Origin: Xestospongia bergquistia
Taxonomy: Eukaryota > Porifera > Demospongiae > Haplosclerida > Petrosiidae
Assembly: GCA_963965975.1 (NCBI GenBank)
Contig: OZ014413.1
Location: 3,792,001 to 3,856,000 of the forward strand
Length of the DNA: 64,000 nucleotides
Direction: 5' to 3'
The translations under genes were made by a program, and so were the position numbers. The number at the start of each line of letters is the position of its first letter. Position 1 is the first letter of the stretch. Positions 1 to 13,800 of the stretch are shown one piece after another. The notes beneath the pieces were generated by a model that did no database searches, was not told the origin of the DNA, and was given only the letters and a program-made list of their open reading frames with translations.

Positions 1-85
1 TAAAAATTGAATACTAGTATATAAATCTTCAGTTTATGTATTCTGGATTGAATAGAAGCTTGTAAAATAATTAATTCCAAAGTTG
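1..85. repeat. Duplicated downstream flank of a transporter copy
   Basis: The first ~80 bases closely match positions 22197-22280, which lie just downstream of the transporter remnant at 21.25-21.95 kb. Both contain the stretch TCAGTTTATGTATTCT followed by GATTGAATAGAAGCTTGTAAA. The window therefore probably starts just downstream of another transporter copy that lies outside it (inference). Confidence 0.7.
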
Positions 86-789
86 TTGGTATACAGGTTT
101 GGGAAAGAATTCATTGTTTGAGGAGATATTCTTGAGAGCTCCAGTAACTGAGGTTCATAGGGGTATGAGGGTAAAAATTATTGGGGGTGCTCATCAACAT
201 TGAAGTACGGTAATGGCAGGCTCCTAGGGGGGTCTGGGGGCATGCCCCCAGGAAAATTTTGAAATTTGAAGCTTTCAGAATGTGGTTATTATCTATTTTT
301 AGGACAATTTGAGGTTCCATAATGATAAGCTTTACTTACCTAATTAATTAATTTACATGTATAGGTGTACATTGTTACATTGCAAAGCTGTTAACTTGGT
401 GCTTTGGCAACGTGAATTCACCTGAAGAATAATTATATTGGGGGTGCTCTGCACCCCTCACCAAATTATTGGGGGTGCCTGAGCACCTCCAGCCCCCACC
501 CTCCTACGCCTATGAGGTTTCCTTGAAACAGTCCAATGTATGAAATATATAGAAATAATGTATGAAGGTATACGAATAGTTTTGCGTAAACTTGTAGTGT
601 AGGTAATGGACATATCATATGTAAATTTTAAAGTAATAACCACCATAATAAAATGCATCAAATGTATATGTGCATTATTTAATAGTAAGGACTGATTTGC
701 ATCATTTAAGTATATTTATTATTCAACATGTAAAAATAGTGTTGTTTCCATAGCAACATAAGCTGTAATATTTCAACATGTACACTTTA

Positions 790-823
<34 letters not shown>

Positions 824-1247
824 TTGTGGTATATTAGTGAGAGAATGATTCAGTCCATTTACTAATTATTGTAGGTAATTTATATATAATATATATATAT
901 AATAGTATTGGTTTCCATAACAACATAGGCTGGATTATCTCCACATATATATATACACCTTGATGCATATATGTAAATAACGTTTATTAATGATAGAATG
1001 ATTGAGTTCTTTTATAAATTATATGTAAAATATAGTTTCCATAACAACATAGGCTGTAGTATTTCCATATTAAATACTATATGACTGGTGTGTGGTTAAT
1101 ACTGGTTACTACGTTTACCAGCTGCAATACTCACATTTAAAAAATCTCAGTCCATGCATTGACTAACATTATTAATAAATATAAATTATTATTATTTCAT
1201 TTTGAAACTGAAATGATGAAAAGTAGAGAACCCACAGAATGTCATAT
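81..1247. repeat. Dispersed repeat, copy 1
   Basis: This interval aligns over nearly its full length with 59306-60135, starting at GGTATACAGGTTTGGGAAAG and ending near CCCACAGAATGTCATATAT. It holds three diverged internal units of about 130-170 bp, each with a core like TTTCCATAACAACATAGGCTG (near 747, 910 and 1037), plus a (TG)n tract at about 797-823. This copy is longer than the other mainly because a MITE is inserted at 156-514. No coding capacity is visible; it is probably a non-autonomous transposon or a segmental duplication. Confidence 0.75.
156..514. mobile_element. MITE nested in the dispersed repeat
   Basis: A 359-bp insertion absent from the sister repeat at 59.3 kb. Its ends are imperfect inverted repeats: CATAGGGGTATGAGGGT on the left, and the complement of the right end reads CATAGGCGTAGGAGGGT. 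TGAGGTT flanks it at 149-155 and 513-519 (the last overlapping the right terminus by two bases), and the empty site in the other copy has AGGTTT once, so a 5-7 bp target duplication is likely. The interior has repeats of TTATTGGGGGTGCTC type and no ORF. The superfamily cannot be assigned from this copy. Confidence 0.8.
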
Positions 1248-1715
1248 ATAATAAGTGAACATTTTTAAAAAAGTTATAGTTTTACAGTTGTGCCGAACAA
1301 ACATAATAAGAGAAATAAGAAGGTAGGACCACCAGGTCCAGGAGGGAGACCACACTTTGTTGTGTCTTAAACTGATCCACACTTCCTACAACACAGCAAA
1401 ATGTGGCTTTATGCTTGACCTATTGGCACTACCTTAGAAGAAAAAAAACGCCATCCCTACATAGGGAATGTTTTTGCCTTACTGATGGATCTAAAGAAAC
1501 ACACATAAACTTCTTGTGTTATTTTTAATTCTGTCCACTATGATGGCACAGATGCATGGTGATTGATTAATATTAGTGTATATAGCAATCAATTATGTCA
1601 TTACTACCTTATGTGTAATGCTCAGTAGGCATATTCACTAAAATTGTCTAGGCATATCAACAGTGCATGATCTCTTTCAAGTGATAGTGATAAGATATCT
1701 AGCCCAACCTCTCAA
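1248..1715. other. Non-coding stretch before the transporter remnant
   Basis: No gene is seen. Positions about 1660-1740 are the upstream part of the inverted duplication, matching 4020-4100 on the opposite strand. Confidence 0.5.
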
Positions 1716-2985
1716 TTGATTAAGAGAAATAATACAGTCAAGAAATGGCATACAGGATTTTATCATCAATTGCCTATTATTAAGTATAAAAAAGCCACTC
1801 TTATTGTAGTGTGGAGCATCTTGATGAGTACATATGAAGTCTTCTTATTTTGTGTTGTTTTATTGTTACTCTCAATACTCAAGAGATATTCATCCACAAT
1901 GATTATGTCAAAAGAACCTCCAATGACTTCTACTCTTTTGTTACCTTGGCTTATCCAGTAGGTGGTCTGATAGCTGATGTATATTATGGAAGATATCGTA
2001 TTATTTCTTATGGAATATATCTGGCTTTTTTTTCTTACATACTTATTGCTATTGGCTGCATATTATGATATATTAATGAAATTATGTCTCAAGTTTTCTT
2101 GTATGTAGGATTGCTAGTATATGCAATAAGTTTAGCTGGTTTTCGATCTAACATTATCTTATTTTATATAGATCAAGTTATTGGTGATTCTGCTGATAAA
2201 ATAAGTACTGTTATCTACTGGCATAACTTTGGACATGGCTTAAGTTTCATTAGTGTCTTTGTTTTAGAATTGTTGATTCAGTCAAGAGCACAATTGACAA
2301 TCATTCATTTAACTATTGCTAGCTTTGCTATTGGTACGATTGTAATAACACAGAACCTACTTAAACATTGGCTGGACATTACTCTACAAACTACTAACCC
2401 TATTAAATTGATTGCTAAAGTAATCAATTATTCCAGAATGAACAAATACCCAAGAAATCGTAGTGCCTTGACCTATTGGGAGGATGAAGTTCCTTTGTGC
2501 CTAGACTTGGGTAAAGAGAAGTATGGAGGCCCATTCACAGAGGAACAAGTAGAGGATGTGAAAACAGTACTACGGTTGATTCCAATATTGCTTTGTTTAT
2601 CAGGAATGATCATAGCTTAGGAAACATCTTTTAACCCTCTACTATAGCACAGTCTTCTATGAATATGAAAAGATTTATGATTAGACTATGGTACACTACC
2701 TATGGTGCTTCTCTTTTACTTAATAACTACTTCTATGGTCCATTTATGTACCTTAAGTCAGCTCCTCTTGGATGTGATTTCTACTATTTTCTTGCTAAGA
2801 GCATTATTGTTGTATTTGTACTAGTCATATTCTATTGTTAGGTAATTGTTACAAGTTACGTATAAGAGAGAATGTCATCAACATACATGAAATAGCTGAA
2901 GATCATTATGAGAGATATATGCAACTGGAAGAATTGTATATGAATGAACAAGACAATTTATATGGGTCTGTCAGTAGTAGCTGAG
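1716..2985 (+). pseudogene. POT/SLC15-like peptide transporter, broken copy A
   Basis: A decayed proton-coupled oligopeptide transporter (PTR2/SLC15-like) membrane protein. Recognisable in order: a hydrophobic N-terminus; the family motif GGLIADVYYGRY (near 1960); FRSNIILFYIDQ (near 2143), corresponding to the K/R-x-N-x(4)-F-x-x-DQ region; and the cytosolic segment with ALTYWED and EEQVEDVKTVLRLIP (2465-2590), typical of SLC15A4-type proteins. A C-terminal tail YKLRIREN with an acidic end closes it near 2985. The copy is broken: the frame changes near 1850, TGA interrupts at about 2066-2068, and roughly 130 residues covering the middle membrane helices are missing between 2620 and 2640 compared with copy B. 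Function is lost; family assignment is confident from the motifs. Confidence 0.75.
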
Positions 2986-3294
2986 TCTCTTTATTAGAAG
3001 CCGTTCATCTGTTTCAAGCAACTATTTTGTTTCTTATTGACATAGCATTTGTTTGTGTTATTCATCAAAACAGTTTCCTTCTGTTAATATGATATTATTA
3101 TTAATATAGTTATGTAGTTAATGCATATTGGTATATTTTTCAAGTTAATAATCTTAATAGCAAAATTTTGTGCATGTATATTTAAGTTAATATTTATGTA
3201 GAAATAGTTCATCTAAATAGTAGTATGTTTGTTATTCAGCTGACCATACACTCAGATGTTACTTTGGATTGTTGACTTTTTTTATATGAAGGAA

Positions 3295-3348
3295 GTCACA
3301 AATAATTTAAAATAGGCCATTTGGCATATACGGTTATTAAAGGGTTAA
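3295..3348. mobile_element. Solo end fragment of the local piggyBac-like family
   Basis: About 50 bp match the right end of the piggyBac-like element at 28.4 kb, but here the terminus is better preserved: GGTTATTAAAGGG followed directly by TTAA (3345-3348), the expected piggyBac target site. No matching left end is visible nearby. It lies in the spacer of the inverted transporter duplication. Confidence 0.65.
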
Positions 3349-3469
3349 GTTCATATTGCTATAGTATAATGTTACATCAAAAAACACTCCAAAATAAGTA
3401 ATATGATTTGGTCTCATATTTTATTGAGTATTCCTTGTAAAATAATTTGGAAACTGTGACATTATTCCA

Positions 3470-4100
3470 CACATTACAATTAAATTATACATGTACAGTT
3501 TTGTTTATTAACTTGAAACATATATCTCAAATATTAATATGAATTAACTACGTAACTATAGTAATATATTAATAAGACTATATTAACAGAAAGAAAACAA
3601 TTTTGATAATATATACTAAGTAATTGCTTAATAACACAAACAATTACTATGTCAAATAACAATTAAAAGTTATTACTTACTTCAAACTGATGAGCAAACT
3701 CTAAAGACATCCAGTCTCTACTAATAGACTGATATATACTGTTGTGGTCATTCATATAGAATTCCTCCTGCTGTATATATCTCATACATCAGCTATAGGA
3801 CCACCTACAGGATAAACCAAGGAGACAAATGAGTAGAAGTTATTGGAGCCTTTTGACATAATCATTGTGGATGAATGTCTCTTGAGTACAGAAAGAACAA
3901 TAAAGCATCACGATATAAGAGAACTTAATGTGTACTCAAGATGTTCAACACTAGAGTGGCTTTTTTGAACTTAACAATAGGCAAATCCTGTATACCATTT
4001 TTTGACTTTTTTTATTTCTCTTGATCAATTGAGAGGTTGGACTAGACATTTTATTATTACTATCACTTGAAAGAGATCACTGTTCATATACTGACACAAA
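3470..4100 (-). pseudogene. POT/SLC15-like transporter remnant F, inverted partner of copy A
   Basis: Read on the minus strand, this repeats copy A: the upstream leader (4100-4010), the N-terminal HNDYVKR segment, the PVGGPIADV motif (about 3800), then a direct jump to the C-terminal tail (Q-Q-E-E-F-Y-M, about 3760) and a 3' flank matching 3040-3180. Everything between the second membrane segment and the tail is deleted. Together with copy A it forms an inverted duplication with a spacer of about 270 bp. It cannot make a transporter. Confidence 0.7.
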
Positions 4101-4543
4101 ATTGGCAAATACACTCACAAAGCATAGAAGAATTCATTAAAGATGAGGAAATCATGATATAAATCATTGTTATCTATATACACAGACAGTATGACATGTA
4201 ATTAATGACTGACAAATTGTGCTGTCATAATAGCAAGAACTGATAAAAAAAACATGAGTGGCGTATACATTGTGCTATACTGTCTACTTCATTGTTTAAT
4301 GTTACCATGCTTGCTTGTAATGTAGAACAAATAAGTCTGAAATTTTCCTCAAGTTTTACATTCTGTACAATCTTAAAGTTCACAACGTGCACATGAAATG
4401 AAGGTGTTTGTGGTTTTTTGTGTGGTATGCAGTGTTTGGACATGGTTGTGTAATCAATCTCAAAAACAAATTCCCATTCAAATGTCGAAGAGATATCTGC
4501 CAAAATAGTCACGTGTGAGAGAGAACAGAGTTAACATACAATT

Positions 4544-4738
4544 GATAAAAACATCCCTCATGATGATGGTCTTGAGCAGTACATTACTTCCTGGAAAGGT
4601 ACAAAAGAATCATTTACAACAGCTAAGATCATCATCACTCTTGCTGAATTCATCTTGACTCACAACTATTATGAGTTTGAATATAGTAAATTTCTCCGTA
4701 ACATTGTGTCAACAATGGACACTAAAATGGCTCCTTAA
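4544..4738 (+). mobile_element. Penelope-like reverse transcriptase scrap
   Basis: A 64-codon open stretch reading KNIPHDDGL at the start, then TTAKIIITLAEFILTHNYYE and a TMDTKMAP end. This is the layout of the Penelope-like RT segment (N-I-P-H-x-E-G, L-I-E-x-x-L-x-x-N-x-F/Y-x-F, G-T-A-M-G-T-x-x-A-P). No endonuclease or terminal repeat is visible nearby, so it is an isolated fragment, unconnected to the element at 18 kb as far as can be seen. Confidence 0.6.
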
Positions 4739-4739
4739 T

Positions 4740-5955
4740 AAAAAAGAGAAGAATGTGCACATTAGAAGCTACATTTTCAATTGAAAAGAGTACAACAGAC
4801 ACATGATATTAAGACAAATACAGATGGCTGATCACATTCCTTCCAATCAGCTTTGTGTTATAAAATCAACACTTTTAAAGAACATACTCCCTTAAACAAC
4901 GTTCCAACATTTAGAACAAATTAGTCAGAAGTACTTTCTACTCATGTTGTAAGAGCAGCACATTCTTCTACAGCAAGTCAAGATGCTGTACATGTAGCCT
5001 TTTTTTACTAGAAAACATGACCAGAACTCCATCTGTAATATACTTAGTGAATGTTGCTGTGACAGCTTCTCATCAGAGTATTCTACTTAATCCATTGCAG
5101 ACAATCTCTTAAGGCAGATTACATAAGGAAGGCAGGACAAATATTAAGAAATAGAAGGAATGACCATCGACACACTATCAGGTCAAAAAACTTACATTTT
5201 CTGGTAGAGGATCATTGCTTTTGTCAGGAACACTCTGAAAAAGGCCTTAAGATCTCTGTCCTCAAGAGCAACCACCAAAATGATGTCATTTACAACAACT
5301 AATTATAAACTAACTAAACCTTTTATTAGTAGAAACTAATTTAATTAAGATATTGAGATCGTTGAATAAGTTCAGTAGTTAAAACTTAATGCCTTTAAAT
5401 ACCAAACAATGTTATAGAAGATGTATAAATAAAAACTATAAACTATAAAAATACTTTTGCAAAAACTATATAAACTGAATATTATTGAAGATAACCACAA
5501 AAGCTTTGAGTCTTTTACACTTTTGTTTGATTGAATGATTTCTTATAGAGTGGTTTCACTAGAAAGGATAACAATTTTGTGACATGTGATACATCTAATA
5601 AAGCAAGACAGTACCTAATAAGGTCTCAATTCAAATAATAGAATAACAGACAGAGTAGATAATTCCATAGATTCCCATTTTAATTGACATACACCCTCTA
5701 TTTGTGATAATTACCAATATAAACAACTACTGGGACTGTATGTATACATAAACAAGTGCATGTATACAATAAGAACATAGTAATAATTGTGAATTAAATG
5801 ATTTTCTGTCAAAGATTAAAATCAGACAACAAATTAAATTTTAAAAAGCTGTATTTGTTATATAGTAATATCAAATGTAGACAAGAGAAAATAAAGAGTT
5901 TACAAATTTCCAAGAACTACTTTAGTCTGAGGACTCAAGTGACAGTCCGATTTGT
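4740..5955. other. Non-coding stretch
   Basis: AT-rich sequence with no supported gene. The ORF at 5798-6013 on the plus strand is the antisense shadow of the end of transporter copy B. The minus ORF at 4225-4512 has no recognisable motif and is not annotated. Confidence 0.5.
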
Positions 5956-7399
5956 TTCCTGTAATCTACTTCCTGTTCAATGTAATGTTCCTCAGCTATC
6001 AAATGTATATTGACTTCATTCTCTCTCACTCTTAACTTGTAATGCCTAGCGAGTACCAGATACACTATCAGTATGACTAAAATTATCATGCTTTTAAAGA
6101 CAAAATAGTAAAGATTTTGGCTGATGACATCTCCTTCACATTTAAATGATTACCTGCCATTGATACTGATTACATATCCAAGTCCAGATGCTGCATACCA
6201 CAGTCCAATCATAAATCCTCTCATATCATGTGGAGACTGAGCAATTGTAAATTCCAAGGATGTTGGAAAAATTAACACAAATGACATTCCAAACAAAATT
6301 TGAGGGACAATAATACTGGATATGAATTAGTATTTAATTGAAAGTGGTCCTTACAAACAAGCATGATGACATAATAAAGTGGAGTTAATAAAGCAAAAAC
6401 CAAACCCAGACCAATTCTCCTAAGCATACTTGGAATGCATTTATTAAAACATGGATGTATTATCAGTTGATGCACTAGTAGAATAACTATAACAATTATA
6501 AACTCTAATGAGCTATTTAATATAAAACACGAAATGAACTGCAAGCCTTCATCTAAACTAGAAAAGCTATTCCATCTTACCTCTTCTGCACAACATAAAC
6601 CCACTATACTAATGAGTAATGGTGTTAATCTTATAATTGTTTTGACATTCTCTACCTGCTTCTCTGAGAAAGGTCCTCCATACTTTTCCTTACCCAATCC
6701 TAGTCGAGGAGGGTAATCCTCCTCCCAGTAGGTCAAGGCACTTCGATTCCTTGGATACTTGTTCTTTCTAGCATAGTATAGTACTTTAGCAATCGTTTTG
6801 ATAGGGTTGGTAATCTGAGGTGTTGTATCAAACTAGTGTTTAAAGAGATAGTTAGTGATAAGAACTGTAGACACAGCAACACCTGATATAACATAGCACA
6901 CGATGATAAACTCCTTGATAAGACATTGTCCAATTTCAATAAGAACATACACAATTGGTATACTCACAGAGTCCCAATAGATTATAGTACTCAGTTCATC
7001 AGCTGAAGTTCCAATAGCTTGATCAATATTGAACTGGATAATATTGGACCGAAAGCTACAGTATCCAATAACTTGTAAAATATAAGCAAGCCCCATAAGA
7101 ATTAAAATAGGTAGTTCCAATGTGAAGTATATCTTAATAAATAAAACTAAGCCACCAATTAACCAAGACACAAATGAGAAGTGTATATTAGCAATGATGG
7201 ATATATATCTACCAGTCTTAACATCAGCAAATAATCCAAACAGAGGGAATAAGAAGTATGCTACACAATATATAATATCAAAGAAGGGATAGAAACGTTT
7301 GTCATGTTCTACATGGATATCAATGTAAGTGGTTGATGCAATATACCTTAATAAAGTAATTTGAGCATACATCAAAGCATTCCATAGAATAATAAGCAA
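5956..7399 (-). pseudogene. POT/SLC15-like peptide transporter, copy B (nearly full length)
   Basis: The most complete transporter copy, reading right to left. The start region MLIILWNALMYAQITLLRY leads into LFGLFADVKTGRY (GG-x-x-AD motif, first G lost), FRSNIIQFNIDQ, ALTYWEEDYPPRLGLGKEKY and EKQVENVKTIIRLTP (6650). Further helices follow, then FTIAQSPHDMRGFMIGLWY (6250-6200), the position of the family's A-P-x-x-M-R motif. The tail YKLRVRENEVNIH ends near 5956. As read, TAG interrupts at 6833-6835 where copy A has Trp, the frame changes near 6310, and TAA occurs near 6155. Some of these could be short introns, but no good phase-matched splice pair was found. Either a recent pseudogene or a gene with sequencing errors. 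The substrate cannot be inferred. Confidence 0.75.
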
Positions 7400-7811
7400 T
7401 TTAATTAGTTGTCAGAATAAATGTTGGTTGAGTCTAGATACAAAGCAATGTAGGCCAGAGATCTTTTTTAAAGCATAGTTAGTTCTGTAAATGGACTATG
7501 CACAGTAGTAATGTAAAGTGTGTCCTTAAATTAAGAAATTATGTTGATTAAACAATATGAAAATTAAGAGTCAAGTCATGAGACATGATTATTTCTTGAA
7601 AGTAGACAGTATGCTAATTAGTAGTAATCTCAATCCTTTTCTTACCTGAAAGCTAATCATCTAAACTGTGTTCTCTTCCACTATCACTTTAAAGTTAATT
7701 CCATAGTCTATTAGCTACACCACCCCTTTGTTGTTATAATACTTATAAGTTCATAGCAAAACATCAGAAGTAACTATATAGATTCTATTGAATCAAATTA
7801 TTGTGTTCTTC
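7400..7811. other. Intergenic spacer
   Basis: Between the transporter copy B start and the end of the beta-helix membrane gene, both on the minus strand. No gene or repeat is recognised. Confidence 0.5.
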
Positions 7812-10800
7812 TCATTCTGTAGAATCAACAATAACAACATCTGTTGAAGTTACTCTATTTCTTTTATCAAGTAATGTGTAGTAAATGCTCATCTCATGAT
7901 CAAAGGCGTCATCATTATCTGGACTCTTCTCTACTTGTTGTAAAGCGTTTATTTGATATTTCTTTATCACATTTCGTCTAAAGAGAAGCAAATGATAGAC
8001 ATAAATACATTGTAATTTATAAAAAAATATGTTAAGAATGGTCTATGTACTATACTCTATTTGTGTTAAGAATAACTATGGTTTAGTGTAATCCAAAAAC
8101 ACTCATGCCATCAACCTATCTTGGTTGTTGTATCATAGTTGCTAAATTTTTTTTATGAATCATAGTCAAGGTTTTTGAGGATCTTTGTTTCTGTCTTTTC
8201 TTAATGAAGCCTACATACTTTTACTAATAAAAGTACTTTTAACTGTATAGGGTTAACAATTTTACAAAGTATAGTATTTAGCATGTAAGTGTAAGTACCT
8301 GGTGAGTAGTTGTAGAAATGTACATTAGAAGAATTATTGTTGTGGCTAAAACTATTGCAAATCACTTACATGTTTATTATTATCCACACACTTCTACAAA
8401 CCATTGCCACAAGTACTGGTATATAATAGAACACTGCTAAGAGTACGGCAAACATAGTCACAACTCTACCACATTGAGGAATACTGGAAGTAAACTCTGA
8501 AGTAGAGGTCAAAGTATCTTGTAACAGTGGGTTAGATAGTAACATGATTAGAATGATAAACCATGTCGATGTTGCCAGTTCTAACCAGTTAGTTATCAGT
8601 TGTTTATATGGAGTTAAATAACCATATGTAGCAACAAGTACTACCAAATATAGTAAAAGGATAATCTGTGTAGTAATGAGAATCATTAGTAATAATTATA
8701 TCATATGGTTGAAGCAACATTGTTATTAGAATTTGAATAACATATAGGACAGGGAGATATTTTAAAGTTTACTCACTAACAATGAATATGCTATTGTTCT
8801 ACATGTCATGTGTCTACTTGAAATTAACATGACTTACTGGAAGATATGGTAAAGCTATGATCAAAACTAGTAAGAAAGATCTCCGAATTAACTCAATTCC
8901 ACACCAAAATCCAATGTTTTTCCTGAAAGGCTCCTTAAATGCTGAAGTCATCTTCTTCATAAAGTAGTATTTCTATGAAACAAATTATGACCTTAACAGG
9001 GTTGAGGTCAATTACATGAGAATGATAATAATTACAAGCACGATTACACAGTGATTACAATTATGATTATAATTACAGAGCCATGATTATGACCACGATT
9101 ATGATTACTATTACAGATTACAATCTAGCAGTGACAATATATATAGACCTTTTACATTTAGCTACAAATATGCTAGGTGTAATCAGCCTAATCACATCTT
9201 CTTTCATGCATCATTTCATAAATTTACACTAGTAGATGCTAGCACAGGCAACATGTCCTTGTTCCATGTACTACTTGCAAAGGCTACTGTAATCGCTGTA
9301 GTCACTTGTGATTATTGCAATTACTTTGTCTGATTATAATTATGATTACTGATTACACTGTTTCTAGAAAGTTGATTACAAATGTGATTATACCAAAAAA
9401 TGCAATTGATTGTAATCAATTACGATTACGATTCTAATCGGCCCCAACCCTTGACCTAAATAGTTATTGATGTTATTTATCATTCAGAGAAGGTATACCT
9501 TTGCTCTTTTGTTAATGTAAGTCATTGAGATAATAACTGGTATTAACAATATAGAGAGAAATAGAACAAAAACAGACAGTATGGAGAGCCAAAGATGGCT
9601 GGTTGATGTAAAACATTCAGTCTCACCACTAAAGTACCATCGCTGTGTAAGAACAATAAAATAACACAGTATATTCAGTAACTCATATTCAATGATTAAG
9701 TAGGTTCTAATATTTAAAGCTCCATGACTTACTCTACTTGATTGGTTTCCGCCTTTTTGAGGTATAACTCGACAGTTTAGAACACTCAAACAAGTATAGA
9801 TGATGTGTGAATAAGCTAATAAGATAACAGTCCATACTCCTTTAGTGTTAGAGGACAAATTGGAAAAACGTTGATACTGCTTCATAAAATATCTATAAAG
9901 AATGACACTAAATGTTTGGTTACCTTTCAACAAACAAATTAACAAAGTCCAGTGGAAGATATATTACTATCTACTACCCATATGCATGTGTCCATGTATG
10001 TTTACCTCAATATTATGGCTAATGGGACTATTAGTATTATATTAAATAGTGGTATGAATTTGAAAAAATAAGACATTGAAGTACTCAGTGATTCTGATAA
10101 ACAGAAATCATAAACAAAATAAAATCCCAGAGCATTTGATAAGTAATAGAGCTAGTGAAGAAAAGACAATATTAATTTTGTTAGTATTAGCTAATAAAGG
10201 TTATGGATTGAGTTCAAACATTTATTACTAGCAATAATAGCAAATTATGTTACTATTGCTGTGTAGTAGTGTAGAGTAGTCAGTTTCTATTATTAGCATT
10301 CAATTAAATGAATAATATTGCTATATATAATTAATTTACATATTTTCCAATAGTGATAAAAGAGGGTGGAAAATATAGACCAATCACTGGAACCATCTAT
10401 TAAATATAGGAAAACAAAAAAGATGTAAAGGCTATCTCTCTATATTGATAACGATTGTAATACTTGTGTATATACTATCTTTCAAAAATGACTCTACAAT
10501 GGGAATATGTAGAACAAAAGTAACTTTAACAATTGACAAAATAATAGCTATCATTAAATGAGGTTAAGACAATTTACAACTTTTAAAAAAGGCTTTAATA
10601 AATTCTCACATTCATGCATTGTCTTACTAGAAAGTTTTATTGTTTTCTATTTCACTGAATACAACATTACAATAGTAAGACAAATTTAAATTAATTGGTA
10701 TATCTTCAGTAATAATGATCATACCTGTATGTAGAAGAGAAATGGATAACTCCACTCTGGTATACCAATATCAAAGAACACTATACTAAATATTACTAAC

Positions 10801-13800
10801 ATATCAAGAACAACTACAAGAAATAAATATATCATTTACTATATCAAGTACATTTATAATTTACCTAGTACTAATATTAAAGTGAGGTGATTATTACTAC
10901 ATGAAACACAGTTATTTAAGAGAACACTAACTCCACCTTCTTTGCACTCACCACATAAAGTACCTATAAAAAATAATAAATTTTGTAAAATGTCATAATA
11001 ATGTAACATGTATACTTTAGTATATTCTACTATTTGATAATTCACTTATAATCTTTTATCTTTTACTACAAACTCTAGTCATTTACCTTTTCTTGAACAC
11101 ACACATTGTTTATCAGTATTAGAATGAACTGAAACACAAGAACTATTACCAGCACTAGTATTAAAGAAACATTGACAATATCCTGGAGGACACCAATAGA
11201 AGTAAAGTGATGCAGGCTCTCCTACTATATGAGTTGCCCAGCGATTAGACTAAGTACAAGAAATACTACAGATATAATAGTAATATACAGTGAGCCTTTT
11301 TAAATCAGACAAAACTGTAATATATAGAATAGTTAATGTAATATAGTAGGTATAGTTAATAAAAGTAAATAATATATTTAAAAAATTAAGCATTTAAAAA
11401 GAATAATTGGGTAATTAAAACATGCTTCACACATTTTAGGTGACCACTGATGATGTTATTATTATAATTATTTGAGATTACCCATACTTTTGTACTTCAT
11501 TGTTATATAATATGATAGTAATTAGGTCATCTAATTTACCTTAATAATAACAGAATCTTGGTCTTGTTCACATGACAGAACATTATGTACTGATTGGTCA
11601 CATTGACATGTTCTGTGACTAGTCATATTAGTAGCAGAAGTTAATACATATCCTCCAATACAGTCTTGATAAATCAGTGGTATAAATGTAGCTTCTGTCT
11701 ATAGTGTGTAGTAATGATGTATTTGTAGTTACGTTAGAATGACAGAATGAAAGACATAAGCAAAGTATCAGTACGATGCTGTGATTGTTCTAGGCAAGCA
11801 GAGAAATTGGTAATGTAATTTGTATTTGTTAAGCTAGAGCATTTATAATGTCTTGTTAATCCTGTCATTTAAGGGTGGTAAAAGAATTTATTGAATTGTT
11901 AAATTTAAATCATTGCTAACAATTTCTCATACAAAGTAGGATATTAGAAATATTTTGTTTTCCAAAGTAAAGATTGGTTTTCTACATGCTATCAGCTACA
12001 GATTTATCAATGATAAAGTGTCATACCTTTTCTCTGATGATCTGGACATCATAGTCAAAGACATTAATGGTACCAAGTGTTTTGTTTGTAGATATATTGT
12101 CAGCTTCATGTACTAAACGGTATGTAAATTTAGCTATAAATGTATCAGGAGAAATGTATGAGTTGTCCTAAACAAGAGGAGCTCATAATTTTGTTAAAAC
12201 ATGTCATCATTATGAATACTATCACTAGTAGTATGGCAATACAGTCACAAAAAATTATATTTATAAAGTAGATGAAATTAAATAATTAAATTTTCTTAAT
12301 AATTATCTATTCACATATAGCAAATGCTACAAAGTAGGATCATCATTTCATCCCTACCATGTTGGATATATAATTCATATACAGTGATATTATATGTTTT
12401 TACTAGAAATACTTACAACATGGTTGTTGTTATCTTGATTAAAAGGAGAAGCGTATTAATGATCCTGAGGGATTTCCAAACTCATCCAGAGCTCTGAGAG
12501 ATAAATTTAACCTTTGACCTGGCCACTCACTCACTTGGTTACTGTTGATGACAAGTTTAACAGAGTCTGTCACAAAAGAATGTGTTTGATTGTATGAGTC
12601 TTGAAATGCTGAGTTTTTGTTGTCATTGCTATAATAAAAGATTTCAAGATTATGACAATGAAAAGACGCTGTTTGGTGATACTTCTATGGATATAAAGGC
12701 CAAAAGCTATGGTACTCCCTTTAAGGTATAGGGTTAATTTTATCTATGGTTAAATTGCCTAACTTGTAGCATAACTAACATATAACTAACTTATCTTGTT
12801 GCTACATATACCACAGCTTTCATTTGGAAGTTGCATATATACACTAGAATATAAAATAGTATAAAATGTGGATAAGCCTCCTAGAAACACTCCAATGTTC
12901 AAAGAACGTCACTGTTACTTGGCATGCAAAGTGTGACATGGTGGCAGGTAGAAACGTTAATAACTAGAACAGTCAACATATGACAAATGATAAGAATATG
13001 AACCTTTTATGTGATATCACAAGAATACTATTGCATTCAGTTACCTGACTTGGAAGATAGGCCATTGAGGAAAGAATGATTCATCAAATGATTGTATGAC
13101 TCTATTACTAACCCAAGAACAAGATATTAAACTAGTAGCATATACTGCAGCACCAAACCAAGCTATGTTACCAGTAAAAGTGATGTTAATTCCAGTCTGA
13201 AATATAAAGAAATATATAATTTATGACATCAATCTGATAATTTTGTATAGATATATCAGTGTAGGATATATCGTCTATCGTTAAAAAAGGGTTAATAAAC
13301 AAAGAGGTAACAGTCATAAATAAACTTTCAGGGGAATGTCTGTAACAATTAGATTGGATTACTGGACTGAACATTTGAACTTGCAGAATTTGTATATGTA
13401 AATAATTTGGATATGGGCAGCCTCCATGAGCCTGTAGTCTGGCTGGTTAAACCACCTCAAATAAAAGGCACTCCATAACATATACCCATTAAGGTGATAA
13501 ACACGCTTATTTTCTTACTATAAGTTAGGTTATAATTTTGCAACTATCATTGAAACCAGGACATGATTATGCTTGAGTTAGAGCTAACTTGGGTATTAAT
13601 TTATTAAAGAATACACAAAGAATTGAAGTTACTGACCACCTGTCAATCATCTCAGACATCTAGACGTACATATTAAAGGGTAACTGAACCCCAAAATTTT
13701 TTTGTTTGCAATTTGTTTGTTATGAAGTACTATTACCTGCAAAAATATCCAAAATTGCAAAAACGCGCTACTTCCACTCGAAATTTTGGATCAAAAGTTG

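Noticed and set aside
111-661. Short minus-strand ORFs in the first repeat
   Set aside because: They run across the MITE boundary and repeat units; no motif, and the sister repeat does not keep them.
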